A stretch of 64,000 nt of DNA from Pachyseris speciosa (Eukaryota; Cnidaria; Anthozoa; Scleractinia; Pachyseridae). Position numbers and translations under genes: made by a program. Below, piece after piece: positions 11,801-24,000 of the stretch (position 1 is the stretch's first letter; each line of letters begins with the position of its first letter). Location of the stretch: assembly GCA_016490735.1 (NCBI GenBank), contig JAEMWC010000003.1, positions 1,583,501-1,647,500 on the forward strand. The letters are read 5' to 3'. The notes beneath the pieces were generated by a model that saw only the letters and a program-made list of their open reading frames with translations, had not been told where the DNA came from and ran no database searches.

Positions 11801-12040
11801 AAAATTCTTATTTGTCAATTATCCTCGGCTGCCTCACAGCATAAAATGAGATTTTTATCAGACTTTCTACGCTTTTAGTTATAATTAGATCGAGCAATGC
11901 TTTTTGTTGTAGCAGTGACTTTCGTAATCTCAATTAACGATTGTTTTAACTAACATGTCCCAAGGTGTTTAATATGAGACTCAAGGGGATTAGACAGAAA
12001 AGTAAAATTTGAATCACCAAGTAAATAAATCTCTTTGATG
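8850..12040. other. Non-coding stretch
   Basis: No reading frame with family resemblance, splice pattern or RNA gene was recognised in this AT-rich interval. The short open frames have no supporting features. Confidence 0.45.
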
Positions 12041-12084
12041 AGTTGTGGAGAGTGTGGATAGAGGTATTGGTGAGTTAAGGGGTG

Positions 12085-12135
12085 GATGTATGCGTGCGTG
12101 TATGCATGCGTGCGTGTATGCATGCATACGGACCT
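12085..12135. repeat. Alternating TGCG/TGCA simple repeat
   Basis: Repeats of GTATGCATGCGTGCGT, an alternating purine-pyrimidine tract. Confidence 0.7.
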
Positions 12136-12461
12136 AAATTGTTTTTAAGATCCCATGGATTTTTCACATTTCATATTGTCTGGCAATACATTCCAAACTT
12201 TCGCCCAGTGTAAGCAGAACGTTTCTTTAACTGCCGGTAACGGAGGCTAAATTCCACCTTGATTATACCGCTGTCTCTATATTGCTCAAAAAGAGGTCTT
12301 TAAATAGAATGTGGTCATACCATTTACAATTTCAAATACAATAAGAGTTATTTTTTCTCCTCTTTTGGCTCTTGGATCATCGGAGATATACTTAAAATGA
12401 TTTATTTATTTATTGGCGTTAGGTAATCAGCATCTGTGATTACTTGTGCAGCACAATTTTG

Positions 12462-12736
12462 ATGGGTGGATGGGTGAATTGATGGGTGGGTGGGTGGGTT
12501 AGTGGATGGGTATGTGTATGAATGGGTGCTTGGATGGGTGTGTGAATGGATGGGTGGATGAATGAGTGTGTGGGTGGGTGGGTGGCCGGGATGGATGGGT
12601 TTGTGGGTAGGTGTATGGGTCGGTGTATGGGTTGGTAGATGGATGGGTGAATGAATGGATTAGTGCGTGGGTGGGTGAATGAGTTGGTGGGTGGTTGGCT
12701 GCGTGAATGGATGGGTGGGTGAATGGATTAGTGATT
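12462..12736. repeat. Degenerate GGTG/GGAT minisatellite
   Basis: About 270 bp of irregular 4 bp units (GGTG, GGAT, GAAT) form phrases such as GGATGGGTG. It is strand-asymmetric and G-rich, and non-coding. Confidence 0.85.
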
Positions 12737-12999
12737 GACTATGAATAAACGTATGGCTGTTACTTCATTCACCCTGTGGCTAATTCTGTATTTTCAGATT
12801 CACTGACCAAGGCGTCCAAAATGCAACACACTTTGCCTGCTGCTGTTCAATTTTTGGAGAAATTTGAAACCAGCATCAGTACCAACGGAGGAAAAGGCAT
12901 TACAGTGCCAACTGATGAGGGCGCTACGGTGGTTTGGCTTTGTTAAGAGCGAGAACCAAGCTATCACTTTTTCATTTGCAGAAAATAAACCACGACAAC

Positions 13000-13505
13000 A
13001 AAAAAAATTGTCAAAAAACTGTCAAGAAAATGTCAAAACTATCGCTCTTTTTCACGCCGCTTTTGAAAAAGATAGAAGGCTTCGTCTAAAGATTGTAAAC
13101 AAGGAAGTTTTGCCGTCTTTTTTAACTTTGATCAGTTGTTGAGCTTTTTTTTCTTTGAACTGGTAAGAATCAGCGTCGTGGAGATTTTGGCTGGCTTTGT
13201 TAATTTGATAGTGTACGGGTCTGCATGGGTAACTTTTTTTAAGCTTTAGTTCTGGGCAGAAACTCAAGCTCGAGGGAGAAAAGCCGATCAGATGCATGTG
13301 CATGTTTCAAAATCTGACAGAGAATAAAGTTGTCAAACAGCTGTCAAGAAAATGTCAAAAACCAGCGCGCTTCACCCTAGCTTCATTTCATCATTTGAAA
13401 AACTTAGAGATCTTCGTCTGAAGACTCTAAACAACGACGTTTTGTCGTCTAACTTGAGTAATTCTCGAGTTTTGTTGTTTGAACCAGTAACAATCAGTGT
13501 TTAGA
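13000..13505. repeat. Diverged tandem duplication
   Basis: Segments about 13003-13180 and 13318-13505 share ordered words: TTGTCAAA, CTGTCAAGAAAATGTCAAAA, CTTCGTCT, GTAAACAA-like, TTTTG-CGTCT and GAACxxGTAAxAATCAG. This is an old direct duplication of about 180 bp with a spacer. The small open frame at 12864-13142 overlaps it and is not supported as a gene. Confidence 0.55.
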
Positions 13506-14150
13506 TTATCAAAACAGCGAAATGGGTTGGCTGGCGTACGTGTCTGCCAAGGAAAAGCTTGTGTGGTTTCGCAAGCGCTCTCTGCGTTAACTGGATGATG
13601 TTTTGCCGCTGAGAATCATTAGACTAATTGAAGAAGCTTCCTCAGTGGGCATGCGAAGTAACAGTAAAATTATCAAGGTTCTTTAGGGTTTTTTGTCCGC
13701 TTAGCCAAGCAATGATTATGTGTGAAATGGCGCTATGATGCAGCTCTGCGATCCGAGCGATTTCTGTCTGACGAAACTACCAGGGTAGTACCGCTTTTCT
13801 CCTGTACATGCCATCGGCTTTCCTGTGAGGTTGACCCCCGGGCTAGACAGGGGGATTGTAAAATCAGAAAAGCAAACTTGATGAACTTCACCAGGGGGTC
13901 GGGGAATCGTGCAAGACAAAGTCCTCTGGGTGATGTGTCTCTCAGTAGAAAATGCTCCTGTCATCCTTTACAAACTTCTGAATTCCCCCTACCCCCCTTA
14001 TCTTTGATCGTAAAATGTCGAAATTTTCCCAAACCCTAGCTCGGGCAGATAATTCCTGTCCATCTCCTTGTATTCCCCCACATATCTCACTGGTTGGCAC
14101 GGGAATCGATCCTCACGGGAAAGCCGATGACATATGCATTACGGACGTTT

Positions 14151-14487
14151 ACCGTAGAAAGCTCTATTAAGACCCCCCCCGGGGGGGGGGGGGCTTACAT
14201 ACATACATACAGAGAGGGGGGGCTTATTTCAAATCTTAAACACGCCGTTTTCGTCTTCATTATTGTGTTTGAGTGTATATTTGTTTAAAAACAAATCCAC
14301 TGGGCCGCATGAAGTGGATTTCGTAAGAGGGAATAGGAGGGACTAATTACAAAATCGCGTGTACTGGGGGGGGGGGGGGATTGGGGGAAGGGGGCTTATT
14401 AGAGATGGGGAGCTTATTACAAAAACCGACTTCCAAACGGGGGGCTTATTAAAATCAAGACGGAGTGCTTAATAGAGCTTTTACGGT
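14151..14487. mobile_element. MITE with ACCGTAxAAAGCTCTATTAAG ends
   Basis: The left terminal repeat at 14151 is mirrored at 14470-14487. The interior is full of GGGGGCTTATTA-type words and long G runs. A second, truncated copy in opposite orientation lies at 33585-33830 and shares GGAAGTCGGTTTTTGTAATA and the 3' internal segment. It is non-coding. Confidence 0.65.
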
Positions 14488-14833
14488 TTGTCAAAATTGC
14501 TTGGTAATTGTTGTAGTTTACTACGAGATATATTTGTTACATACGCGTCGTACTTTTTCAGTGTTTTCCTATAACTGATTCTCTCCACTATACATGTACA
14601 ATGTAAGGTCGATAAGAGAACGGAAGTACAGAACTGTTAATAGTAGAGAAAGGGCAAGCCGTGATAGTGAACTAATTAGATGCCCTTTGTCGCCTTAAAC
14701 ATGTTTAAGATTGAGAGTAACATAGATTAAAAATAAAACATATCACACACATAAAATCCAAAGACATTGACGTTGACATTGATGGGCGGTGTTGATTTGT
14801 GGAGAGTAAGAAGTACGGCAGGTAATAGACGGT

Positions 14834-15001
14834 ATTTTAAGCGCGAGATTCGAAGCCCGGTAAATCCGATCGCCATATTGAACGATGTAGTGGAGGATCT
14901 GGGACGAGTGGCAAAGCGATGGGAGTCACTCCAGATCCTCCACTATATAGTCCAATATATGGCGACCGGATTTACCGGGCTTAGAATCTCGGGCTTGAAA
15001 A
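14834..15001. mobile_element. Fold-back MITE
   Basis: About 75 bp at 14834-14905 is repeated in inverse at 14930-15001 (shared words GAGATTC, AAGCCCGGTAAATCC, GTGGAGGATCTGG), leaving a short loop. It is a near-perfect hairpin. Confidence 0.75.
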
Positions 15002-15356
15002 CACAAATTACCACCAGCAAGCAGGCTAGGCAAGTAATGAACACAACAACATTTAATGCGGAGCCGACGTCATTACAACGATCGAGTACATGGTGAGAGT
15101 GGCACTACATTGCATCATGGGAGTTACTATTCATACACTGCGGGCACTATGGATTACATCAGCATCCGTTCTTCTTCAAGAAATTTAAAAGCAAAATTTC
15201 CCCTAACATTGGTACCTAGTAAACCAATGAACGTTGAATCTTTCACTGAAGATGTCCACCTTATGAATGACAAAATATGAAATTTAGGAAATTATGTTTC
15301 TGAATAGAACAGTTCGATTGATCAACAGTGTCTATTTACATTCAATATACTCAATC

Positions 15357-16500
15357 ACTGTCCACGACTGTAGCATGACAACGGGAGATTTTTCACGAAC
15401 ATTTCGAACGACTTTAGTGGGTCTCATGTGCACAAGATTTCTGCGGTATATTCTTTCGCGGTACTTGTCTCTATCCAGACTTTGCACCTGGTAAGTGTTA
15501 GCGCCTAAGATGGCGGTTACATTACCAAACTTTCAGGTTTTTTTCTTCTAATTACTGAAAGAATACTCGTTGTCCAACGTCAAGTTCTGAGAGTTTGCGT
15601 GATCAACGGTCGTCATGTTTCTTCATACTGCGTTTCCGTGCATCACGCTTCTCTTTCACACAGTGTCCTTTGGACTGCTATGGATACTAGGTAAGAAACT
15701 TTGCGTTTTGCGGTTAAACATCATTTCTGCTGGACTCAGTCCTGTGTCTTGACGAGGGGTGTAAGTCTTGATAAGAAGATGTTTCATGATCTTTACAGCA
15801 GATTCTTGCTTTGCCATTTGCACGCTGATGGATTGGTGATGAGGTAATGTGAGAACTACCCCAATTCATGACAAACGAAATTGAATTCTTGACTGGCAAA
15901 TTGAGGGCCTCCGTCAGACACGATCACTCTTGGAATACTATAACGGGAAAAATGCTTCTTGAGAAGTGTTATAGTCACGGGGAGCTTGTCAGGGTTGTTA
16001 GCAGATCAATCTCTAAAGTTGGAGAAAAGTTAGAGTAATAGTCTACTACGATTACGTAGTGTTTCCCCCGGGGGGGGGGGGGGGTACTGCCTTATATGGG
16101 CTATATAGGTATGTGCGGCCCCAAAGGGTATGGTTTTTTAGTCGTTTTGGTCTGAAATAGGGTATGGTTTGTGCACTCTTGTCTTGAATTCGGTACGCTT
16201 TTTAGAAGAAGCTACTTCTTCATCTTTAGCCGATAAGACCATCAACAAAACCCCTTCTGTTTTGTCTTTTAATTATGTTTACGCCAACTGCGTACGTGAA
16301 ACAGGTCTGAAATAGGGTATCAAATTTTTGGTCAGGTCTGAAATAGGGTAGGGAAAATCGCAGATTTTGGTCTGAGATAGGGTAAGGGTTTCAGGACCCC
16401 CACCCAATTTTTCTGGGAGTACCCCCCCCCCCCGGGAGTGTTTCCCAGCGATTTCAGCCTCTTTGACCTAACAGCTGCCTTAAGTTACACAGACAATTTT
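15357..16500 (-). pseudogene. Ty3/Gypsy integrase remnant, interrupted by a MITE
   Basis: On the minus strand, between about 16500 and 15357, several frames together resemble the integrase core and C-terminal part of a Ty3/Gypsy polyprotein. They show HYVIVVDYYSNF (first catalytic Asp), VIVSDGGPQFAS (second Asp) and, further on, RIYRRNLVHMRPT, which is typical of the Gypsy integrase C-terminal region. At least two frame changes and internal stops separate these pieces, and the catalytic Glu region is unclear. A 370 bp MITE (16068-16437) is inserted just before the HYVIVVDYY motif, and the frame resumes on the other side of it. It is a dead relic, with no LTRs recognised nearby. Confidence 0.7.
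16068..16437. mobile_element. MITE with GGGTACT ends and 9 bp target duplication
   Basis: The ends are C/G runs followed by GTACT, inverted on the right (AGTAC then C run). GTGTTTCCC occurs at both borders (16059-16067 and 16438-16446), a perfect 9 bp duplication of the interrupted integrase sequence. The interior repeats TCTGAAATAGGGTA several times. It is non-autonomous. The duplication length would fit hAT or MULE-like transposition (8-9 bp), but the superfamily is not certain. Confidence 0.8.
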
Positions 16501-17480
16501 TTCCTTTTCTCTAACTCTTTTGTTCATTGAAAACTTGCTATGTTTGACTGCGTAATTAATCTACCCTATGGAGTGTCATTCTGCTCTTTGTGCTAATTTT
16601 GTTCTGTAGCAGGTTGTTTTCATTGCTCCATGGAAACTATAAACTTGGAATTTAAAAATTACAGTGAAATGATTTCTTGTGCGTGAATCTCAAGAATTAC
16701 CTGGAAATTTCCTATATCCACGAAATTTCCTTAAGCTCTTTCAAGTACAGTGTGACGCAAATTATCCAATTCCAGAAACATTTAGGTTCATAAAATATAT
16801 GTCTTAGAAACACGAGAGACTCATGAGTTATCGCAAATTGAGGAAGAACGTCTTCATAAAATTACTTGAAAATTTCGCGGCAATCTCAGGCATATTTATC
16901 ACTTCTTTTGATGAGGCCCAGGCGTATCCTAAAAAGCTTTAAATAAATCAAAAACACGTATTTTCTCCTGCGGATGTAGGACACTCTTACGTAATTCGTC
17001 GAAAAGGTTCAAAATTTGTGCATAAAAAGGGACGGGGAAAGAAATACGTGTTTTTCTGAAACGTGGAAAGTTTCAGAAATTCCAAACCGTTGTTAAAGGG
17101 TTTTTTTCGTATGATGAATTATAACGAAATCACGTGTTCAGTAGAACACTAAATGATTACGGTCTTTTCAGAATGGAAAACGTAATGCTATGAATCATTT
17201 TCTTAGATTTTAATTTGTTCTGAAAGAGATGCAAAATAATGAATTTCTAACAGTAAGTGACTTTGTTGACGCACACAGTTCAATTTGACACACGTGTTTC
17301 TTAGTGACAGTTACCGGATTTAAAATTTTAATGAAGAACGCATGGTTAGGAATATAAAGACCACAAACTGAGCATTTAACATAAAAGTCACAACAGCTAA
17401 CTCTCTCTCAGCTGGGTTCGAAGCATTGGAAAAAGTATTTGCAAACCACCAAGTTCATCCGCTGGAAGCCTTGGGCACAC
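16500..17480. other. Upstream/intergenic stretch before the SLC1 gene
   Basis: Nothing coding was recognised. The last part presumably holds the promoter and 5' UTR of the transporter gene, but no TATA box or defined start site could be identified. Confidence 0.4.
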
Positions 17481-17541
17481 TGAAAGTTTGTCGAGGTGAA
17501 GGCGAAACTGACGCGTCAGCTAGAGGACGTCTTACATCGCA

Positions 17542-18025
17542 ATGAAGCGCAAAGGAGAGGTCCCGATACCCAACAAGTGCTGCTCTTGCTGGGTCAAAAT
17601 TTGGCGAATTTTAAGGCGGGACGTCCTGCTTTTTGCGATCGTAATCGGCGTTCTTGTCGGCTTCATAATCGGTGCCGCGGCAAATCCTTCCGTCAACGAC
17701 ATCGAGGATCCGGAGAAAAAAGCCACCACTATCATGTTGATGGGTTTCCCAGGCGAACTGTTCATGAATATGCTGAAAATGCTGATTCTTCCTTGATTGT
17801 GGCCAGCTTGATTTGCGCTCTTGCCACTCTGGATTCGAAGGCGACCGGGAAAATTGGAAGGCGCACAGTGTTGTACTATCTAACCACGACCCTGCTGGCT
17901 GTTATCTTAGGGATTGTTCTTGTCATTAGCATCCGTCCCGGAGAATCGGGTAGTAAGGGCAACACCGATGATGAAAGAATTTCTAAGCCTCGTCGCAACG
18001 TGGATTCGTTCCTTGACTTAATAAG
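17542..18025 (+). CDS. SLC1-like gene, exon 1
   Basis: Starts at the ATG of MKRKGEVP after a pyrimidine-poor leader. Carries TM1 ([16 protein letters not shown]), the [15 protein letters not shown] motif and TM3. One base is missing near 17791-17796, where the frame reads CCT TGA instead of continuing with Leu-Ile-Val-Ala-Ser, so the two halves lie in different frames. The donor is AATAAG|GTGAGT, phase 2. Confidence 0.85.
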
Positions 18026-21000
18026 GTGAGTACTGTTTAAAAGGCTTCTAGCACCGCTTTATAGTTAAAAACAGACCCCTTAAATTTCCAGTTTTCGTGG
18101 AATTCAAATCACCAGCAACACGGAAAAGCAGTGATCACAAGATTTCACTAGAATAGTCTCTCTCCTGGATTTCATTCATAGACACAGTACTGACTACTGC
18201 CATGCATCAGCAGCAGCATATATAAGCAGTAGCTTTGGAAAATATTGCTTAGTAGCTATCATGTGAATGATCACACTTTAGGATTTCATCCAAAGATGCA
18301 GAAGCTAGAACCACCTTGTAAAGGCCAATAAACGGTAAAGGAAAGTAACTCTTTCATTTGAATGAGTGGTCACTGTTTATTGTTAAGATTTCAAGTCCAC
18401 TGATAGGTTTGAACCCTACCTAAAGAGTCTACTAAGAAGACAGTCCTGTCTAGCTTTAATTGGAGTTCATTTTTGTTAAAAAAAAGTTGATTGTTTGTTT
18501 GGAGTCGAAAAATATGACTCAAGAAAATGGAATTTGAATTAAAATTTTTAAAACATTTGCGAAAAGAACTCCCAGATTTTTTATTGTTTTGGTGTTTTAT
18601 TGATGTTAAATAAGACAGTGTGAGAGTGCCTTTGTAGTAACAAAAGCTTTTCAACAATGTTTCGTTAACGTTACGAGCTATTAAGTTTGCACTAAAAACC
18701 GCAGCTACAGGGTAGCAATCTGATTTCGAATCTGACTGATAAAACTCCGAAGAGTACACAGAATCATACTGTAGCAACATCACGAGGAAGTTTTTTTTAA
18801 AACTTTTAATGATGTGTTTGTATATGTTACTCACCAGGAAAAACAAAAATGAGGGTTCACGCTGTTCTACATCTGTCATTCGCATGTTCTTCGCACGCCT
18901 TATACCATATTTTAATATTCATTACTTTCTTTATCCAAAACAACAATAACTGAAGTTCAGAAATGTTAATTTCCAAAAACGTTGTCGTAAACAATTCAGT
19001 CTTTTAAAATATACAAAATAACAAATTGATTATGAACACCGCAAAAATTTTTTTTATTTTCGTCTGTTTTAAATTACACAATAAAAAAATTCGAATTTGA
19101 AGTTCTTTTTTTCAAAAAAATCCAAAAAAGGAACAACGATTTCAATTTTATTTCCACAACATTGTCTGATCTCGTTGCGAAAACTACAAGAGTTGCTCTT
19201 TATGTACTGTGCTCCAATTCAGAATTAATTGTTCGAGTTAGTTATAAAACCTGCTATGTTATTTAGATGGAAGAGTTTCAGCCTTACTCTCTTGGTTCAT
19301 TTTTATGTCTGTGGAAGCCTTGTGCCCATGTTTCAACTGACGAGCTTAGCGAGTGCGCGGAGCCTTGGGTTTGAGCGCGATGCTTTGTGCATTTTTCGAC
19401 ATGAGTTCATCTATGACGTACCGTTTCGCTCCGATTCTTTTTTACCTACAGGAGCTGTCAGGGGCACCCAACGAGCCTAATCAACCAAAAGCTGTAGAAA
19501 GGAATTTTTTAAGTACCTTATGGTGTTTGAAGTCTGTTTAAAGTGATGTTTTCGATAGCTAGAAGAATTTGATCTATTCGGATTCCTTAGCTGAAATTTT
19601 AATTGCCCGAAAATGTTAGGCAACAAAATCTTCCTTTGAGAAAATACTAGCTGGAATGAACTTTCCACGAACTTTCTAGGGAGCTATTTTCTTTTCGAAA
19701 ATGCCGGCTAATGTTTTTCACTCCCAAAAGCAGCAAATACGACCTTTCCGAAAACATCCGAGGCTATGATTTCCACATTGCGAATCTTTTAGGCCACGTT
19801 TCAGTTTCGAAAATCCGGGTGCACTCTTAAATCGACGCCGAAAGCCTAAGGCGAACTACCCTCCACCGAACAGATATCTACCGAAACTTGTCGTTGGGTG
19901 CTCCTCAGCTGTTTCCCGAAGAACATCATCGAAGCAACTTTTAGGCAGGTAAGTTATGTTGCCAATTTACTCAATCTGACTAACCTTAGCACGTTCACGG
20001 TGATGCTGGTGAACAGCAAGTGTGTAACCACTGATCACCTGATCCGTTGATCAGTTTGTCCGGTCGCTAGTCATGTCAACCGTTCTTCAGAGAGATTATA
20101 GCCGACTTTCTGTCGCCATTCTAGTCAAGCAATCTATCAGTCAGTCAGGCAGGCAGGCAGGCAGTCAGTCAGTCAGTTAGTCAGTGAGTCTGTAAGCCAG
20201 TTGAACAACCAGCCTGTCATTCAGTTAGTCGGCTCGCATTGCGCCAGCCAGCCAGGCACGCAAATAGCCAGCCAGTCACATAGCTAGTCAATCAGTCAGT
20301 CAGTCAGTCAGTCAGTCATTCAGTCAGCTCTTCTATTCTTTGCCCAAGTGGTCTGTTAATCAGTCTGTCAATCAGACGCCCATGAGCTCATTGCCTTCAA
20401 TTAATTGTCCACCAGAAAGAAACCAAGTACAAGTCGCTTCCAGCCAAGATTAAGTCCTACAACAAAACGATAGATGTCAGCACACTTGCCCCAAACGACA
20501 GCCTGATTGTGTACAACAATGGCACCCATAACTACACTAAAATAACTAGTGTTGTCTATGACGCCTTGAAGACCATACCGGCCGGGCAGCAGATTGGTGA
20601 CGAGGGCGGAATGAACGTACTTGGCTTAGGAAATGTTCTCCATTGTGTTTGGGATTGTTCTTGGAAGGATGGGTGACAAGGGGACCCCGCTGAACGCCTT
20701 CTTTGAGACCCTAAATGAAGTTGTGATGAGGATGGTCGCTTTGGTCATGTGGTACGTCTTTTAAGATTTTACCAATGTAGAAAATAAAAGTGCAAGAGCT
20801 TTCATTTTACTTTGGGATTTTCATAGAAAAAGTGACCGGTATTCTCGCTACAGCTGCGACTCTTGGATTACGTTCATCATCGTTGTCTTTATTATTCTCT
20901 ACGCAAGGAAGCGCATAAGAGTTTACTTTTCCGAGCCTTCAATCCATTTGCGTTTACGGTTCAAAATTATTGTTATTGTCATGAGTTGAACTTTGAAAAA

Positions 21001-24000
21001 TCTTGAGTTTTGGTTAAGAAAAGATGGAAATATTCCAAAAATATTATGAAACAACATTGAAATCAAATTGCATTTCTCTAACAGAATCTGATAACAACAA
21101 GGAATTATAACTGCGGAAAGGTATAGGGGGTCGCAAACTTGTAGCACTAACAGTAACGATAATCAGCTGTTATGGAAGCATTATTTTTTTAAAATGATCA
21201 TCCCAGAGAGTACCGAGGGATGAACTGTTTTCCTGTCTTTCCCACATTTTCTTTCCACTCTCTCCAAACTAACCAAGAGACCTTTACCCGTAAGAGACTG
21301 TGTACAGTTTCCGGGCTTACTCCGGGTTCGAACTCGTACCCATGGCATCTTAATTTGATTTGGCGTCTTCCCTACACCCTATTTCAATGCTTTGGACTCT
21401 CTCTGTAGATGCCTTTTCAGTAGTAACAAAGATCAAATGCTATTCCCCCAGGTACTCACCCATAGGAATCTGTGGCATGATTGCTGCCAAGTTGGCCGCC
21501 ATGGATGACATACTAGACGCGCTAAGGCTGGTGGGAATGTTCATGGTGACGGTCATTGTGGGACTGATGATCCATATGCTCATTGTGTTGCCCATTATTT
21601 ACTTCGCCATTACCCGCGAGAATCCGTGCAAGTTTGTGAAGGGGCTACGTGAAGCCATGGTAACCGCCTTCGGCACCGACTCCAGGTAAATGTATATGGT
21701 GTGGACCTCTCAACCTTCGCTTCGAATTCTTATTTGTCAATAAAGGAGGCAGCGTGACCATGCGGCTATGGCGCTGGACCTGTAATGCGGTTCAAGTCCC
21801 GGTTCAAGTCCCGGTTCAAGTCCCGCTCTGGCCGCTAGTTGGAGAGGATCACGCTTGTTAATAACCAACTGGTTTGCCTCCCACCAGTTGGGTTTCTTAA
21901 CCCTGATACGTTTATTTGAATAATTTATTTCATGTTATGTAATTGGAATGCCTGTGAACAGCAGCAGCTAAGTACATTTCCAATATAAAAACACATTTAC
22001 ATTTTACATTTTTTTTTACAATTTTTAAATTAATTTGTTTGCACTGAAATAATTCCTTTTGTTTTGAATTTAAATTTATGTCAATCAACTGAAAGCCTCT
22101 TTACGTTGCCAACTCCTTAATTAATCAATTTATTTCGTGTTTTTTAAACTCTTAGTTCAGCGACTTTGCCGACTACCATCCGGTGTGTTGAGGAAGAAAA
22201 TGGCGTCGACGATCGCATTAGTCGATTCGTGTGATTCTTGGTGCTTCAGTCAACATGGACGGGACGGCGTTGTATGAAGGTGTTAGCGCCATTTGGATCG
22301 CGCAACTGAACCGCATCTACCTGTCACCGGGACAGATTGTTACTACAGTGTAAGTATGATGTAAATGACCATTAAAAAAAATTTAAATTGAATGACCTTT
22401 ACTTACCCTCGGCAGTCTTTATAGCACAAAGGCTAGTGCAGCCAAGCAAACATATGAAACAAATAGTTCAAATAAATTAAAAGTAACAAGGTAAAGAAGC
22501 CCAACTGGCAGAAGACGAACTAGCTGGCTATTTACAAGCGTGACCGAGCTAAAGCCTCCGCATTGCAAGTCCGGCACTCTACCCGCTCGGCCACCCTGCC
22601 TCCTCCCTTCCTGTTATTGAGTAATGGACCGTTTGCAGGATATCAGTCACGTGATATCATCACTAACTGGAAGTGTTTCAAAACATTTTTACACCATTCC
22701 AATCCCTTCCTCAAACTCCTTCAAATTTCACACAAATTCGCGTTTACCCCCACCTTAAGACAAGACTTCACTCTCGGAAACTTTTATAAACAATTAATCT
22801 TGGTCATCAAACTTCCACTTGACATTGTTAAAGAACGTTTTCTGTAACGCCATTCAAAATATGGAAAGTACAGGTACAATGATCCCCAATTTCCTCCAGG
22901 GGCCAAATTCATCCCCAGGCATCCCGTCATTTCTGTGGTTAACGATACTTCTTGACATTTTTCCTAAATCACTTTTCTCGCCAGTATGACAGCTACCGCA
23001 GCGCCTATCAGTGCGGCTGGCATCCCATCAGCAGGACTGGTTACCATGATTATTGTTCTCCAAGCTGTGAACCTACCAACTGAGGACATTGGACTTATTC
23101 TGGCTATAGACTGGTTCCTGTAAGTATGTGCGAACTTGATAAACCTTTGCGGACGGACGTTTTGTACGTCTATTTTGTAATTTCCGGAGGGTAGGAGGTT
23201 AAATCGATCTCGTTATTCCATATAAGGGGTTACCACGGAGATTTTGCTGGTAGGCTCTTATCATCACGTATGTCACGCCAGCTGTCGATCGCTTGTTTTA
23301 AGCGATCAACAGCAGATGACAATTTGGTAGGTGTTTGATTTATAAGTGTGTTTTTCGAGCCATTTCCTAGCTCAGAAGCCCCCTGCCTGGAATCATAAAG
23401 CTGGGTTGGTAAGTAGAGGCAATCCTCTGAAAGAAAACAGAAGTGAGAAGCAATTTCACACAAAGCTCATGTAGCAAGCTCATGTGGCTTCAACAGTTAT
23501 CGTTTTAAAAAAATAAAGGCTTAAAGTAATCCGCCGAAATGGTTCGATCGAGTAATGGCAATTTACGAAGTGAAGTTGTGTTCCTAGCCCTTTTGTGAGT
23601 GTATTCCGGGACCTGGAACGGCAATTTTGGCGAGTTTTGACTTGAAAATAATGCAATCGGTGCAATATTTTGTCAGCAAGACCGGGTTACTTGACACGCT
23701 TCTAAAAAATATCTGAATTGGAAATTGGCGGACTTCCATTCTGCCGTTAGGCAAGAGTATCCCAGCATTCCTTTGGGTCACAAACGTGAAAATTACAGGC
23801 AGCGAGAACAACTGAAATGAAATAGCGTTAACCATGTCGTGCTAAAGAAGTGAGCAGGAAAAAGTGGAACTAATTGCAAGAAGTGGTGCTGTCCGAGGGC
23901 TTTTTTTAGTTTTGCAAAAGAATAAACGCTCATATTCAATGAAAATAGGGAGTTTTGGTCAGTTTACTTGGTGATAAAGTCTAAACAACAGATAGTTGGC

